A DNA stretch of 64,000 bases from Neisseria perflava (GCF_019334725.1 NZ_CP079818.1:930001-994000), one strand, 5' to 3'; counted from the stretch's first letter, positions 47,630 to 56,914 are shown. The notes: generated by a model not told the origin, from the letters alone. Numbers and translations are program-made.

Positions 47630-48340
47630 ATGAAATTTCGCCACTCTGCAATCGCCTTGCTGGTTGGTGTATTGACCCTCAATGGATGTACTACCGATCT
47701 TTGGGAAAGAAATAGCCCTTTCCATCAAACCACAACCGAAAAAACCGTCGCTAAAGACAATATTCAAGCATTTGGCGTGGTTGCCCAAGACAATACGCAA
47801 CTGGAAACAGGCAGCTTGGTCATGATGGGCAAAAAATATTGGTTTGTCGTTAATCCTAAAGATTCGGCCAAGTTGAAGGCAGTTTTGGGCGCTAAGCTGA
47901 GTAAACGCTTTCAAATGGTTCAGCAAAACCCAAAACAGGTGTATGAGGCTTTGCCGGTTGAATTGAAATCTCCTGAAGCGCAAACTTTTCGCTCGAATTT
48001 CTGCCTGCGTTACGATACTCAAAAAGCTGCCGAGATTGCCAAGTTAAAACAGTTGGCGTTCAAGCCGGTTGAACTCGATGGTAAAACTGTCTACACACGG
48101 TGTATTTCTACCGAAGGTCATTATTATGCGACGCCGAAAAATGTTGCCGAAGACCGCCGTTTTGACACTGCCGTCCCGGTCAGAATTTATTATACGGAAA
48201 CCAAAAAAAGCACCGACGTTTGGAAGTTGACGGGGAATATCCTGAAAACGCCATTTACATTGGCTTTGGACGCAGTCGGCGCAGTGATAGCAGGCTCATA
48301 TGTCGTAGTCAGTGAAATTATCGATGCTTCACGCAAATAA
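47630..48340 (+). CDS. Predicted lipoprotein of unknown function
   Basis: A 236-residue protein with a lipobox (LTLNGC, Cys 20). The body contains GVVAQDNTQLETGSLVMMGKKYWFVVNP, here noted only as residues about 45-75, and a hydrophobic C-terminal segment (AVGAVIAGSYVVVSEII). Two ATGs occur: AAGGAGG at 47617-47623 abuts the first (47624) with no spacing, so the second at 47630 with a 6-nt spacing is the better start. No family function recognised; flanked on both sides by DUS-pair hairpins. Confidence 0.75.
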   Translation: MKFRHSAIALLVGVLTLNGCTTDLWERNSPFHQTTTEKTVAKDNIQAFGVVAQDNTQLETGSLVMMGKKYWFVVNPKDSAKLKAVLGAKLSKRFQMVQQNPKQVYEALPVELKSPEAQTFRSNFCLRYDTQKAAEIAKLKQLAFKPVELDGKTVYTRCISTEGHYYATPKNVAEDRRFDTAVPVRIYYTETKKSTDVWKLTGNILKTPFTLALDAVGAVIAGSYVVVSEIIDASRK

Positions 48341-48346
48341 TATCCA

Positions 48347-48386
48347 AGGCCGTCTGAAAACGGATTGCAGGTTTCAGACGGCCTCC
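48347..48386 (+). terminator. DUS-pair terminator after the lipoprotein gene
   Basis: AAGGCCGTCTGAAA and TTTCAGACGGCCT arms with a loop very similar to that of the preceding darP hairpin (CGGATTGC). Confidence 0.75.
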
Positions 48387-48442
48387 TCCTTAAAATAAAT
48401 GTTTCAAAAAATTAATTTTTTCTCTATTTAATCCCACACACT

Positions 48443-50143
48443 ATGTCCGTCAAAATTCAAACACGTTCCATTAATCCGACTGTTTTCAACGACTTGCTCA
48501 CTGCCGGTACCGATCCTTTGATTGCGCGGCTGTGTGCTGCGCGTGATGTGCAAAGTCCGGCCGAGTTGGACGACAAGCTTGCTGCGCTTTTGCCGTATCA
48601 ATCGCTGACAAACTGTGAAGCCGCCGCCGGACGTTTGGCGGATGCGATTGAGCGTCAGGAAAAAATCCTGATTGTCGCCGACTATGATGCCGACGGCGCA
48701 ACGGCGTGTTCCGTCGGTATGAGCGGTTTGGCGGCGATGGGGGCGAAAGTGGATTTTCTCGTGCCCAACCGCTTTGAACACGGCTACGGCTTAACGCCCG
48801 AACTCGCCGAAATCGCTGCCGAGCAAGGTGTGGATTTGTTGGTGACGGTGGATAACGGTATCGCCAGCATTGCAGGCGTGGCGCGTGCGCAGGAGTTGGG
48901 TTTGGATGTGATTGTGACCGACCACCATCTGCCTGCCGAGACCGTGCCCGACTGCATCATCGTCAATCCAAACCAAAAAGGCTGCGGTTTCCAAAGTAAA
49001 AGCTTGGCGGGCGTGGGAGTAATTTTTTATGTATTGATGGCTTTGCGTGCCGAGCTGCGCCGCCGCAATTATTTTTCAGACGGCCTGAAAGAGCCGAATC
49101 TGGGCGACCTTTTGGATTTGGTCGCACTCGGTACCGTCGCCGACGTCGTCACTCTAGACCACAACAACCGTATCCTCGTGTCTCAAGGGTTGAAACGGAT
49201 GCGTTTGGGCAAAATGCGCCCCGGCATCCGCGCCTTGTTTGACGTGGCGCGACGAGATTGGCGCAAGGCTCAGCCGTTTGATATGGGCTTTGCGTTGGGA
49301 CCGCGCATCAACGCGGCCGGACGGCTGGACGATATGTCGGTCGGCATTGCCTGTCTGTTGGCGCGAGATGACACCGAGGCGCAGGAACTGGCGGCTCAGT
49401 TAAACAACCTCAATATCGAGCGCCGCGAAATCGAGCAGTCTATGCTGCAAGACGCGCTGAATGCTTTTCCTGAAACCCTGCCTTCAGGTCAGACGACGTT
49501 GGTGGCGTATCGCGACGACTTCCATCAAGGCGTGGTCGGCATTGTTGCCAGCCGCCTCAAAGACCGTTTTTATCGTCCGACCATCGTATTTGCGCCTGCC
49601 GACAACGGCGAAGTGCGCGGTTCGGGACGCTCCATTCCCAATTTGCACCTGCGCGATGCTTTGGACTTGGTATCCAAACGCCATCCCGATTTGATTTTGA
49701 AATTCGGCGGACACGCAATGGCGGCGGGTTTGAGCATACTCGAACACAATATTCCTGCGTTTCAGACGGCCTTTGAAGAAGCCGTACGCGAGATGGTGTG
49801 CGAAGACGATTTGTCGCAAACCTTCATCACCGACGGCAGCCTGCCCGCACGCGACATTACGCTGGAACAGGCGCAAAACCTTGCCCGACACGTTTGGGGG
49901 CAGGGCTTCGCGCCGCCGAGTTTTACCGATGAATTTCACGTTGTCCGCCAGCAGCCTCTGGGCGCGGAGGGCAAACATAAAAAAGTCTGGCTGCAAAAAG
50001 ACGGCTACGAATTTGAAGCCATGTTCTGGCGTTGCAGCGAAGACATTCCCGAATACATCCGTACAGTGTACCGTCCCGTTGCCAACGAATGGCGGAATAA
50101 TCTCGAATTGCAGCTTTATATCGACTACTGGGAAGCCGCGTAA
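48443..50143 (+). CDS. recJ: Single-stranded-DNA-specific exonuclease RecJ
   Basis: A 566-residue 5'-3' exonuclease of the DHH superfamily used in recombination and mismatch repair. VADYDADGATACS and VTVDNGIAS hold metal-binding aspartates, VTDHHLPAE is the DHH motif, GRLDDMSVG is conserved, and the DHHA1 domain includes GSGRSIPNLHLRDAL and KFGGHAMAAGL. Starts at ATG with MSVKIQTRSINPT. Transcribed together with the downstream DMT transporter gene (18-bp gap). Confidence 0.96.
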   Translation: MSVKIQTRSINPTVFNDLLTAGTDPLIARLCAARDVQSPAELDDKLAALLPYQSLTNCEAAAGRLADAIERQEKILIVADYDADGATACSVGMSGLAAMGAKVDFLVPNRFEHGYGLTPELAEIAAEQGVDLLVTVDNGIASIAGVARAQELGLDVIVTDHHLPAETVPDCIIVNPNQKGCGFQSKSLAGVGVIFYVLMALRAELRRRNYFSDGLKEPNLGDLLDLVALGTVADVVTLDHNNRILVSQGLKRMRLGKMRPGIRALFDVARRDWRKAQPFDMGFALGPRINAAGRLDDMSVGIACLLARDDTEAQELAAQLNNLNIERREIEQSMLQDALNAFPETLPSGQTTLVAYRDDFHQGVVGIVASRLKDRFYRPTIVFAPADNGEVRGSGRSIPNLHLRDALDLVSKRHPDLILKFGGHAMAAGLSILEHNIPAFQTAFEEAVREMVCEDDLSQTFITDGSLPARDITLEQAQNLARHVWGQGFAPPSFTDEFHVVRQQPLGAEGKHKKVWLQKDGYEFEAMFWRCSEDIPEYIRTVYRPVANEWRNNLELQLYIDYWEAA

Positions 50144-50161
50144 ATAAAGGCCGTCTGAAAA

Positions 50162-51097
50162 ATGAAGAAACAAAAAACTTGGCTCGGCTTTTCATTGGCG
50201 CTGCTTGCCACCATGACTTGGGGCTCGCTGCCGGTAGCGGCGCAACAGGCCTTAAAAGCCGTCGATGCGCCCACGCTGGTGTGGATACGCTTTTTAGTGG
50301 CGTCGCTGGTGTTGTTTGCGTTGTTGGGACTGACCGGCAAGCTGCCGAGGCCGTCTGAATTTTCCAAGCAAACCTTATTTTTATTGGTGCTGGGTATTGT
50401 CGGCATTTCCGCCAACTTTGTGCTCGTTGCCATGGGTTTGCACTATATTTCGCCGACAACCACGCAGGTGTTGTGGCAACTCTCGCCCTTTACCATGATT
50501 TTGGTCGGCGTTGGCGTGTTTAAAGAAGCCTTTACGCATTGGCAAAAAATCGGCTTGATGCTTTTGCTGACGGGTTTGGTCATGTTTTTCAACGATAAAT
50601 TCGGCGAACTTTTCAGCTTGGGCAGCTACGCGGTCGGCGTGATGATGGCGGCTTCGGGCAGCATGATTTGGGTGTGCTACGGCGTGGCGCAAAAACTTCT
50701 GTCCAAACATTTCAATTCGCAACAAATCCTGCTCATGATTTATTTTTGCAGCAGCTTTGTTTTCCTGCCGTTTGCCGAACCGTCGCAAATCGCCCATATC
50801 GGCAATCCGTTTTTATGGGGCTGCTTTATCTATTGCTGCCTGAACACGCTGATCGGCTACGGTTCATTCGGTGAAGCGCTCAACCATTGGGACGCTTCAA
50901 AAGTCAGTATCGTTACCACGCTGATACCTGTATTTACCATGATATTTTCCACCATCGGCCATCATCTCGCCCCCGATTATTTTGCCGCTTCGGATATGAA
51001 TCTCGTCAGCTATGTGGGTGCCATGGTGGTTGTGGCCGGAGCCTTGCTGGCGGTGGCCGGAGAGAAAGTAATGGGGCTTTTTTTGAGAAAGATATGA
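50162..51097 (+). CDS. DMT-superfamily (EamA) transporter
   Basis: A 311-residue inner-membrane protein with ten predicted helices in two EamA repeats (TWGSLPVAAQQALKAVDAPT opens the first; GSMIWVCYGVAQKLLSKHF opens the second). The substrate of this drug/metabolite exporter cannot be inferred. The ATG lies right after a DUS (GGCCGTCTGAAAA), so there is no ordinary ribosome binding site; translation may be coupled to recJ. Confidence 0.88.
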   Translation: MKKQKTWLGFSLALLATMTWGSLPVAAQQALKAVDAPTLVWIRFLVASLVLFALLGLTGKLPRPSEFSKQTLFLLVLGIVGISANFVLVAMGLHYISPTTTQVLWQLSPFTMILVGVGVFKEAFTHWQKIGLMLLLTGLVMFFNDKFGELFSLGSYAVGVMMAASGSMIWVCYGVAQKLLSKHFNSQQILLMIYFCSSFVFLPFAEPSQIAHIGNPFLWGCFIYCCLNTLIGYGSFGEALNHWDASKVSIVTTLIPVFTMIFSTIGHHLAPDYFAASDMNLVSYVGAMVVVAGALLAVAGEKVMGLFLRKI

Positions 51098-51123
51098 AGC
51101 TTTATTGAGAAACAGAATAAAAC

Positions 51124-51157
51124 AAGGCCGTCTGAAACAGGTTTCAGACGGCCTTTA
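51124..51157. terminator. Convergent DUS-pair terminator
   Basis: AAGGCCGTCTGAAAC and GTTTCAGACGGCCTT arms with a minimal loop between the DMT gene and the aldehyde dehydrogenase gene. Confidence 0.8.
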
Positions 51158-51191
51158 TATTTTCTAAATCAGATTAATGTGGAACGGCGGA

Positions 51192-52673
51192 TTAATAGAA
51201 GCCTTCGCGTTCTTCACGGGTGCTGATGTAGATGTTTTTCACTTGGGTGTAGGCGGCGAGCATCATTTTGTGGGTTTCGCGGCCGATACCTGAAGTTTTG
51301 TAGCCGCCAAACGGTGCACCGGCAGGCAGGCGGTTGTAGCAGTTTACCCAAACGCGGCCGGTTTCCAATGCATTGGAAACGCGCAGGCAGCGGTTGATGT
51401 CGGTACTCCAAACTGCGCCGCCCAAGCCGTATTCGCTGTTGTTGGCCATTTTGATGACTTCTTCTTCGGTTTTGAATTTAATCACGGTGGCAACAGGGCC
51501 GAAGATTTCTTCTTGGGCAACACGGGCTTCGTTGCTGCTGGCCTCAATCAAAGTAGGCTCGACAAATTCGCCTTTGCCCAATTCGCCTTCGATTTTTTTA
51601 CCGCCGGTAATGATGCGGCAACCTTCTTGTTCGCCGATTTTGACGTATTTCAAAATGGTCTCGAGTTGACCGGCATTGACTTGCGAACCCATTTGGGTGT
51701 CGTCTTCCCAAGGCAGGCCGACTTTGATTTTTTTGAACTCTTCCGCCAAGGCATTGACGAATTTATCGTAAATACCTTCCTGAACGAAGATACGAGAACC
51801 GGCGCAGCAAACTTGGCCTTGGTTGAACAAAATACCTTTTTGCGCGCCTTCGAGGGCTTTGTCGAAAGGCATATCGTCGAAGAAGATGTTGGCGGATTTG
51901 CCGCCCAACTCCAAAGTGGACGGAATCAGTAATTCGGCAGCGGCGATGCCGACGCGACGGCCGACTTCGGTTGAGCCGGTAAAGGCCAGTTTGTTGAAGC
52001 CTTTGTGGTGCAGCATGTATTCGCCGGATTTGGAACCGCGGCCGGTAATCACGTTCAACACGCCTTTAGGCAGCAGGTGGTTGATTTTTTGAGCGAGGGA
52101 CAACAGGCTCAATGAAGTGCTGGAAGAAGGGTGGATGACGATGGTACAACCTGCGGCCAATGCCGGAGCGATTTTCCATGCGGCCATCAAGAATGGAAAG
52201 TTCCAAGGAATGATTTGGCCGACAACGCCGATCGGTTCGCGCAAAACGATGGACAGGTCTTCGGCGTCAAGCTGGGTCGCAGTGCCTTCTTCGCCGCGGA
52301 TCACGCTGGCGAAATAGCGGAAATGGTCGGAAGCCAATGGTACGTCGGCGGCGCGAGTTTCGCGGATCGGTTTGCCGTTGTCCAAGGTTTCTTGCAGGGC
52401 GAACAATTCGGCGTTTTCGTCAATTACATCGGCGATTTTGTTCAAAATGGCCGCGCGTTCGGTAGTCGTGGTTTTACGCCATGTTTTGAACGCTTCTTGT
52501 GCAGCGGCTACGGCAGCATCGACATCAGCATCGGTTGCGTCTGTGAACTTGGCCAACTCATCGCCATTAGCAGGGTTGTAAGAGGATAAAAGTTTGCCTT
52601 CGCTACCTTTCGTCCATTCGCCGTTGATTAAAAGACCATATTCTTTATCAAACACATTTAAATCTTTTGCCAT
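51192..52673 (-). CDS. NAD-dependent aldehyde dehydrogenase
   Basis: A 493-residue ALDH-superfamily enzyme. GVVGQIIPWNFPFLMAAWK is the coenzyme-binding segment, TLELGGKSANIF holds the general-base Glu, and FNQGQVCCAGSRIFV holds the catalytic Cys. The sequence is closest to acetaldehyde dehydrogenases of the ExaC/AldA type. The start is the ATG after AAGGAGACAGC. It is divergent from an alcohol dehydrogenase, so together they could oxidise alcohols to carboxylic acids via the aldehyde. Confidence 0.92.
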   Translation of the reverse strand: MAKDLNVFDKEYGLLINGEWTKGSEGKLLSSYNPANGDELAKFTDATDADVDAAVAAAQEAFKTWRKTTTTERAAILNKIADVIDENAELFALQETLDNGKPIRETRAADVPLASDHFRYFASVIRGEEGTATQLDAEDLSIVLREPIGVVGQIIPWNFPFLMAAWKIAPALAAGCTIVIHPSSSTSLSLLSLAQKINHLLPKGVLNVITGRGSKSGEYMLHHKGFNKLAFTGSTEVGRRVGIAAAELLIPSTLELGGKSANIFFDDMPFDKALEGAQKGILFNQGQVCCAGSRIFVQEGIYDKFVNALAEEFKKIKVGLPWEDDTQMGSQVNAGQLETILKYVKIGEQEGCRIITGGKKIEGELGKGEFVEPTLIEASSNEARVAQEEIFGPVATVIKFKTEEEVIKMANNSEYGLGGAVWSTDINRCLRVSNALETGRVWVNCYNRLPAGAPFGGYKTSGIGRETHKMMLAAYTQVKNIYISTREEREGFY

Positions 52674-53013
52674 AATGCTGTCTCCTTAATGAGTGGGAAG
52701 GCGTGTTTCTGCGCCATAAAAACAGCTTATGCTTTTTTCTTTTTAAGTTCAAGTACTAAAAATGAGAATGTTCTCAAAATTTACGTTTGCAATGTTGTTT
52801 CATGTAGCAGGCCGTCTGAAAAATAAAGGATTTGATTGAAATGAAATTGCATTTGTTAATGTATTTAAAGATTTATACGGCTTAAATAGATCCTGTTATG
52901 ATATAACATTATAACTATTTGTTTTTAAAAAGATTATGGGTTGACGGCTTCGGATATGGGGAGTATTCTCATTCATAGCTAAACAGTTTTTCAACACCCT
53001 AGGAGACTCTCTC
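52674..53013. promoter_or_regulatory. Divergent aldehyde/alcohol dehydrogenase control region
   Basis: 340 bp without genes. On the adh side TTGACG (52941-52946) and TATTCT (52964-52969) have 17-bp spacing. On the aldh side a minus-strand TTGAAC lies at 52747-52752. The dyad TGAGAA-TG-TTCTCA (52763-52776) is just upstream of the latter; a related inverted TGAGAATACTC (52961-52971) overlaps the adh -10. Another dyad GTTAT-N3-ATAAC is at 52895-52907, and a single DUS at about 52809-52820. A shared regulator is suggested but not identified. Confidence 0.5.
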
Positions 53014-54057
53014 ATGAAAATGCATGCTGTGGTAGTAAATAAAGATGTAGCAGGTGATGTAGAAGTTGTTGAACGCGAACTGCGTCCGCTGGAATATGGC
53101 GAGGCGTTGGTGGAAGTCGAGTGTTGCGGCGTGTGCCACACCGACTTGCACGTTGCGGCAGGCGATTACGGCGACAAACCGGGTCGCGTGTTGGGACACG
53201 AAGGCATCGGTTTGGTTAAAGAAGTTGCCGACGGTGTGAAAAATCTGAAAGTCGGCGACCGTGTCAGCATCGCATGGCTGTTCCAAAGCTGCGGTTCTTG
53301 CGAATATTGCAATACCGGCCGCGAAACCTTGTGCCGCTCTGTATTGAACGCAGGCTATACTGCCGACGGCGGCATGGCGACCCACTGTATCGTGAGTGCC
53401 GATTACGCGGTCAAAGTCCCTGAGGGCTTGGATCCTGCGCAAGCTTCGAGCATTACTTGTGCCGGTGTGACCACTTATAAAGCGATTAAAGTTTCCGGCG
53501 TTCGTCCGGGTCAATGGATTGCGATTTACGGCGCAGGCGGTTTGGGCAACTTGGCGGTTCAATACGCGAAAAAAGTGTTTGGCGCGCACGTTGTTGCCAT
53601 TGACGTCAACGATGACAAACTGGCTTTTGCCAAAGAAACCGGCGCTGATTTGGTAATCAATGCCGCCAAAGAAGATGCGGCTCAAGTCATCCAAGAAAAA
53701 ACCGGCGGCGCACACGCAGCCGTGGTAACAGCCGTATCCGCTGCAGCGTTCAATTCAGGCGTTAATTGTGTCCGCGCCGGCGGCCGTGTCGTTGCAGTCG
53801 GCTTGCCACCTGAGTCTATGGACTTGTCTATCCCACGTTTGGTATTGGACGGCATCGAAGTGGTCGGCTCTCTGGTCGGTACCCGCAAAGATTTGGAAGA
53901 AGCATTCCAATTCGGCGCAGAAGGTTTGGTTGTGCCTAAAGTCGAATTGCGTGCTTTGGATGAAGCGCCTGCCATCTTCCAAGAAATGCGCGAAGGTAAA
54001 ATTACCGGCCGTATGGTGATTGATATGAACAAAGAGTGCAGCTGCATTCATCACTAA
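53014..54057 (+). CDS. adhA: Zinc-dependent alcohol dehydrogenase (AdhA/AdhP type)
   Basis: A 347-residue medium-chain dehydrogenase. [10 protein letters not shown] and LGHEGIG hold the catalytic zinc ligands, the [15 protein letters not shown] lobe binds structural zinc, and [14 protein letters not shown] is the NAD-binding turn. It probably interconverts ethanol and acetaldehyde, fitting the divergent aldehyde dehydrogenase. Start ATG after AGGAGAC. The C-terminus ends in the unusual His/Cys-rich KECSCIHH. Confidence 0.93.
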   Translation: MKMHAVVVNKDVAGDVEVVERELRPLEYGEALVEVECCGVCHTDLHVAAGDYGDKPGRVLGHEGIGLVKEVADGVKNLKVGDRVSIAWLFQSCGSCEYCNTGRETLCRSVLNAGYTADGGMATHCIVSADYAVKVPEGLDPAQASSITCAGVTTYKAIKVSGVRPGQWIAIYGAGGLGNLAVQYAKKVFGAHVVAIDVNDDKLAFAKETGADLVINAAKEDAAQVIQEKTGGAHAAVVTAVSAAAFNSGVNCVRAGGRVVAVGLPPESMDLSIPRLVLDGIEVVGSLVGTRKDLEEAFQFGAEGLVVPKVELRALDEAPAIFQEMREGKITGRMVIDMNKECSCIHH

Positions 54058-54074
54058 TCGAATGATTCTGTGAC

Positions 54075-54110
54075 AAAAAGGCCGTCTGAAAAATTTCAGA
54101 CGGCCTTTTT
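54075..54110. terminator. Convergent DUS-pair terminator
   Basis: AAAAAGGCCGTCTGAAA and TTTCAGACGGCCTTTTT arms between adhA and the pseudouridine synthase gene. Confidence 0.85.
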
Positions 54111-54126
54111 CATTGGATTGGATAAT

Positions 54127-55050
54127 TTAAAGCGTAAAGCTGCTTTCAAATACGCGGATTTCTCCGCTGACAGGATCGGTAAACTCTATTTTTTTAGCCA
54201 GAAGTTTTAAAGGTTTGTCGTAGTCTTCATCACCGGCCGCCAATGGGGTAGGGTAAAGCGCATCGTTCATCAGCGGCATATTCAAACTCATCATATGCAC
54301 GCGCAGCTGGTGTTTCTTTCCTGTATGCGGCGTGAGGCGGTAGAGGCTGAATGCACCGCGGTTTTCGATAAGCTCGATGGTCGTGTGGGCATTGGGTTCG
54401 CCTTCCGTTTCCCGCGTGAGAAAGAATTTTTCGCCGCGTTCCATTCGTGACGAAATATCCAGCGGATAGTCCAAATCCGTCCGCGTCGGCGCCACCGCTT
54501 CATAGGTTTTTCGGACGGTTTTTTCTTGGAACATGGTCTGATAACCACGACGCGTGGCAGGGTTGAGCGAAAGCAGCATAACGCCTGCCGTATCTTTGTC
54601 CAAGCGATGAATCGGCGTAATGTCTTCAACATTCAAATGCTGCAATTCCGGCCGCAGACGCAGGCGCGTGAGCAAGGTTTCCCGCAAAAACCTGCCGCTG
54701 GGGATGACGGGCAGAAAATGCGGTTTGTCCACTACAATCAAATGCTCGTCAATATGCAAAATCTTTTCTTCAAACGGAATACGCGGCTCGCTCTCACGGC
54801 TGGTTTCACGGTAATAAAACATCGTCTTGCCGGGTTCGAACAAGGTATTTTCATCAAACGGCACGCCATCCGCACCCACCACAAAACCGCTGTTCAGCCG
54901 CCGCCGCCAGTTTTCTTCGCCGACAAAGGGAAAATGAGCGCATAAAAAATGCAGCAGCGGCAAGCCGTAAAACTGCTTTTCATGCGGTAAAACCAAGTAG
55001 CTGGGTTTGACACCGTTTAAAAGGGGTAGGGGATTGGTACGTTTTTTCAT
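54127..55050 (-). CDS. RluA-family RNA pseudouridine synthase
   Basis: A 307-residue protein. The catalytic motif HRLDKDTAGVMLL carries the conserved Asp; KPHFLPVIPSGR and the C-terminal GKKHQLRVHMMSLN are typical of RluA enzymes. The N-terminal 80 residues do not form an obvious S4 domain. The motif reads DTAG where most relatives have DTSG. Which rRNA or tRNA uridine it modifies cannot be told from sequence. It is the last ordinary core gene before the AT-rich island. Confidence 0.88.
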   Translation of the reverse strand: MKKRTNPLPLLNGVKPSYLVLPHEKQFYGLPLLHFLCAHFPFVGEENWRRRLNSGFVVGADGVPFDENTLFEPGKTMFYYRETSRESEPRIPFEEKILHIDEHLIVVDKPHFLPVIPSGRFLRETLLTRLRLRPELQHLNVEDITPIHRLDKDTAGVMLLSLNPATRRGYQTMFQEKTVRKTYEAVAPTRTDLDYPLDISSRMERGEKFFLTRETEGEPNAHTTIELIENRGAFSLYRLTPHTGKKHQLRVHMMSLNMPLMNDALYPTPLAAGDEDYDKPLKLLAKKIEFTDPVSGEIRVFESSFTL

Positions 55051-55261
55051 GCGGCGGATTGTACTCGGTTTTTAGGATTTTTTCAGACGGCCTTGTTTAT
55101 ATGGAAAATAAACTTCTAATAACGGATATGTATTGATGCAGGTTTTGTGTTTAAATAGCCTCTATAAATGGAATCAGATAAACTGGTTTTGTTTGAACTT
55201 GCTTTTATGGCATGAATTAAAGAAATGATAAAGAAGCAATATTTGAGAAAAGGAGAATATT

Positions 55262-55564
55262 ATGCAGAGAAAAATCGGCATAATCATCATGTTATCCGCG
55301 TTTTCCGTATCCGCTATGGCGGGAGGGGAAGTTCGGCTTGGCAAGAGTAAGGCATACGATAATGAGTATGAACTTGTGGCAGAGCATGAAGTCAATGAAG
55401 AAGTTTCACAATTAAATCAAGACGAGTATGCCGCACATCCAATACGCAACGATAGCGGCGTCATGCAGTCAGGAAAAGTGGCTTCAGACAGACAAGCCGT
55501 TTCCCAATACGGAAAACCTAATTTGCCGCCTGTCCGCTTAAATCCGCATCCTTCACGACCTTGA
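55262..55564 (+). CDS. Small exported protein at the island boundary
   Basis: A 100-residue protein: a signal peptide (MQRKIGIIIMLSAFSVSAMA) is followed by a polar, disordered-looking body (acidic YELVAEHEVNEEVSQLNQDEY and a proline-rich end). No family recognised. AAGGAG lies 6 nt before the ATG. It ends at a strong convergent hairpin. It might be part of the accessory island or a core small periplasmic protein; nothing in sequence decides. Confidence 0.65.
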   Translation: MQRKIGIIIMLSAFSVSAMAGGEVRLGKSKAYDNEYELVAEHEVNEEVSQLNQDEYAAHPIRNDSGVMQSGKVASDRQAVSQYGKPNLPPVRLNPHPSRP

Positions 55565-55574
55565 TTTCAAAATC

Positions 55575-55609
55575 AAAGGGCTGCTCCATTTGTTTGGGCA
55601 GCCCTTTTG
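55575..55609. terminator. Convergent intrinsic terminator
   Basis: AAAGGGCTGC and GCAGCCCTTT form a perfect 10-bp stem, T-rich on both strands, between two convergent genes. It is not a DUS. Confidence 0.85.
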
Positions 55610-55619
55610 TTTTGTCGGC

Positions 55620-56097
55620 TCACTCACATTTTTGTTTGCGCAAAACAAGTTTGTAATCGGTTTTGATGCCGGTTTGATCGCCAATCATCTTAAAATCATC
55701 TATCAAACAACGGTTTTCTGTACATTTCAACGTGAAATCTGCACCGACCCTATGGCCGTCAAATTGTTTAAATGTTGCCCGGACGGTATGGGGAGAAGTG
55801 ACCTTGACTTGCAAAGTTTTATGGAAGTTGTCAGGATGATCCTGACCAAAACCCAAGTAGTAATGTATCGGCATGTCACATCCCATCTCCATATCGGGTT
55901 GCTTACGGATATTTGTGTCGAATTTATTGAATTGTCGGATAATTTTTTGTAGTTCAGGCGTGGTAACACGATTGTGTTCAGAGCCTAAATCCACTTTGGT
56001 CAGGTAAACCTTTTTGACTAAATCTATTTTTGCTTGATTATTTGTGGCGTTATCTGCAGCCATCGCTTGAGAGAAAAAGGGAGGGCAGCTTTTTCAT
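55620..56097 (-). pseudogene. Small exported protein, DUF3828-like, with a broken signal peptide
   Basis: A 147-codon frame from an internal ATG at 56063 encodes MAADNATNNQAKIDLVKKVY, then residues typical of small periplasmic DUF3828-type proteins, ending LVLRKQKCE. Read further upstream, the same frame gives FFSQ before AMAADN, that is, the end of a signal peptide. An ATG-AAA-AAG start (MKKLPSLF) lies at 56095-56097 but one frame off, so the signal sequence is frameshifted near a CT5CTCTC run. There is also no ribosome binding site upstream, because the barrel fragment on the other strand abuts it. Likely non-functional or not exported. Confidence 0.5.
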
Positions 56098-56362
56098 ATC
56101 GGGCAACTATTGGCTGCTCAACTTCAACATCTCATTTGCCGCCAACTACAGGATCAGCCTCACGGGCGACATCCAATGGCTGGGCAGGAAGCCCGACCGA
56201 CTGGACGGCGAACGGGAATGCTCCGGAAATACATCCATCTACGCCCATCTCGGTGCAGGTTTCGGTTTCACCAAAACCACGGCTTTAAACGCATCCGCAC
56301 GTTTCAACGTTTCAGGGCAAACCAGTTCCGAACTGAAATTGGGCGTACAGCATACATTTTAA
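56098..56362 (+). pseudogene. C-terminal fragment of an outer-membrane beta-barrel protein
   Basis: About 87 codons of alternating hydrophobic strands (NYWLLNFNISFAANYRISLT, SIYAHLGAGFGFTKTTALN, SELKLGVQHTF) that end in a C-terminal phenylalanine, the signature recognised by the BAM complex. No start, signal peptide or N-terminal strands precede it; the sequence abuts the broken signal peptide of the opposite-strand gene. It is the remnant of a porin-like or transport barrel, possibly one that served the C39 system as FapF serves FapD in Pseudomonas. That link is speculation. Confidence 0.55.
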
Positions 56363-56404
56363 GCAGTTTTTGATTTTCCAACGTTGTAATCCAAAGGAGT
56401 TGTT

Positions 56405-56856
56405 ATGAGAAAACAAATTACCGCAGCCATGATGATTCTAACGATGATTGCCGCTCCGGCGATGGCAAACAGCATGGAAAATCAGGTATTTGAAAACCAA
56501 GTGTTCCACACGCAGGCAGATGCGCCGATGTAGTTGGCGGAACTATCGCCGCAGGAAATGAAAGACACTGAGGGGGCTGTTGCTCCTTGGGTAGCCGGTG
56601 GTATCGTAGGAGGCATATGGGGAGGTGCCGGCTATATGCATGGGGCGTCTATCAAGGTCATTACAAATGGGACAATGCCAAATTTGCAGATAACGTAGCA
56701 ACAGGTGCTGTCATTGACGCATCATTTGGTACTGCGGGGGCAATTGCCAGTGGAGGAGTCAAATTTATTCCCAGCCTGACAAATGCAGGAGCAAACATAT
56801 GGAGAGTAAATAGCACACTTGCCAACAATGGTGCAAATCGCGTATGGCGTAGATAA
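56405..56856 (+). pseudogene. Effector/bacteriocin-like precursor 1, Sec signal plus double-glycine-like leader (nonsense and frameshift)
   Basis: The start MRKQITAAMMILTMIAAPAMA is a Sec signal peptide, with AAGGAG upstream. A second conserved leader follows, with LAELSPQEMKDTEGA ending in a Gly-Ala site. The frame is interrupted by TAG at 56531-56533 where the sister gene has CAG. After the leader come VAPWVAGGIVGGIWGGAGYM and then, one frame off, WDNAKFADNVATGAVIDASF and a basic NRVWRR end. One extra G in the G4 run at about 56641 would restore the frame. Without both lesions it would be about 151 residues with a glycine-zipper, membrane-active character. Confidence 0.65.
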
Positions 56857-56867
56857 ATCATAACAAG

Positions 56868-56899
56868 CAGGTAATGAATTAAAGACATTACCTGTTTTT
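56868..56899 (+). terminator. Intrinsic terminator after effector 1
   Basis: CAGGTAATG and CATTACCTG pair perfectly (9 bp) and are followed by TTTTT. It lies between precursor 1 and the next small membrane protein, so it could separate or attenuate their expression. Confidence 0.75.
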
Positions 56900-56914
56900 A
56901 CAGAAATTTTTAAA

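Noticed and set aside
55262..55564. The small exported protein as a third leader-bearing effector
   Set aside because: It has a Sec signal but lacks the ELS-x2-EM-K-x2-EGA leader and any hydrophobic or glycine-zipper cargo.
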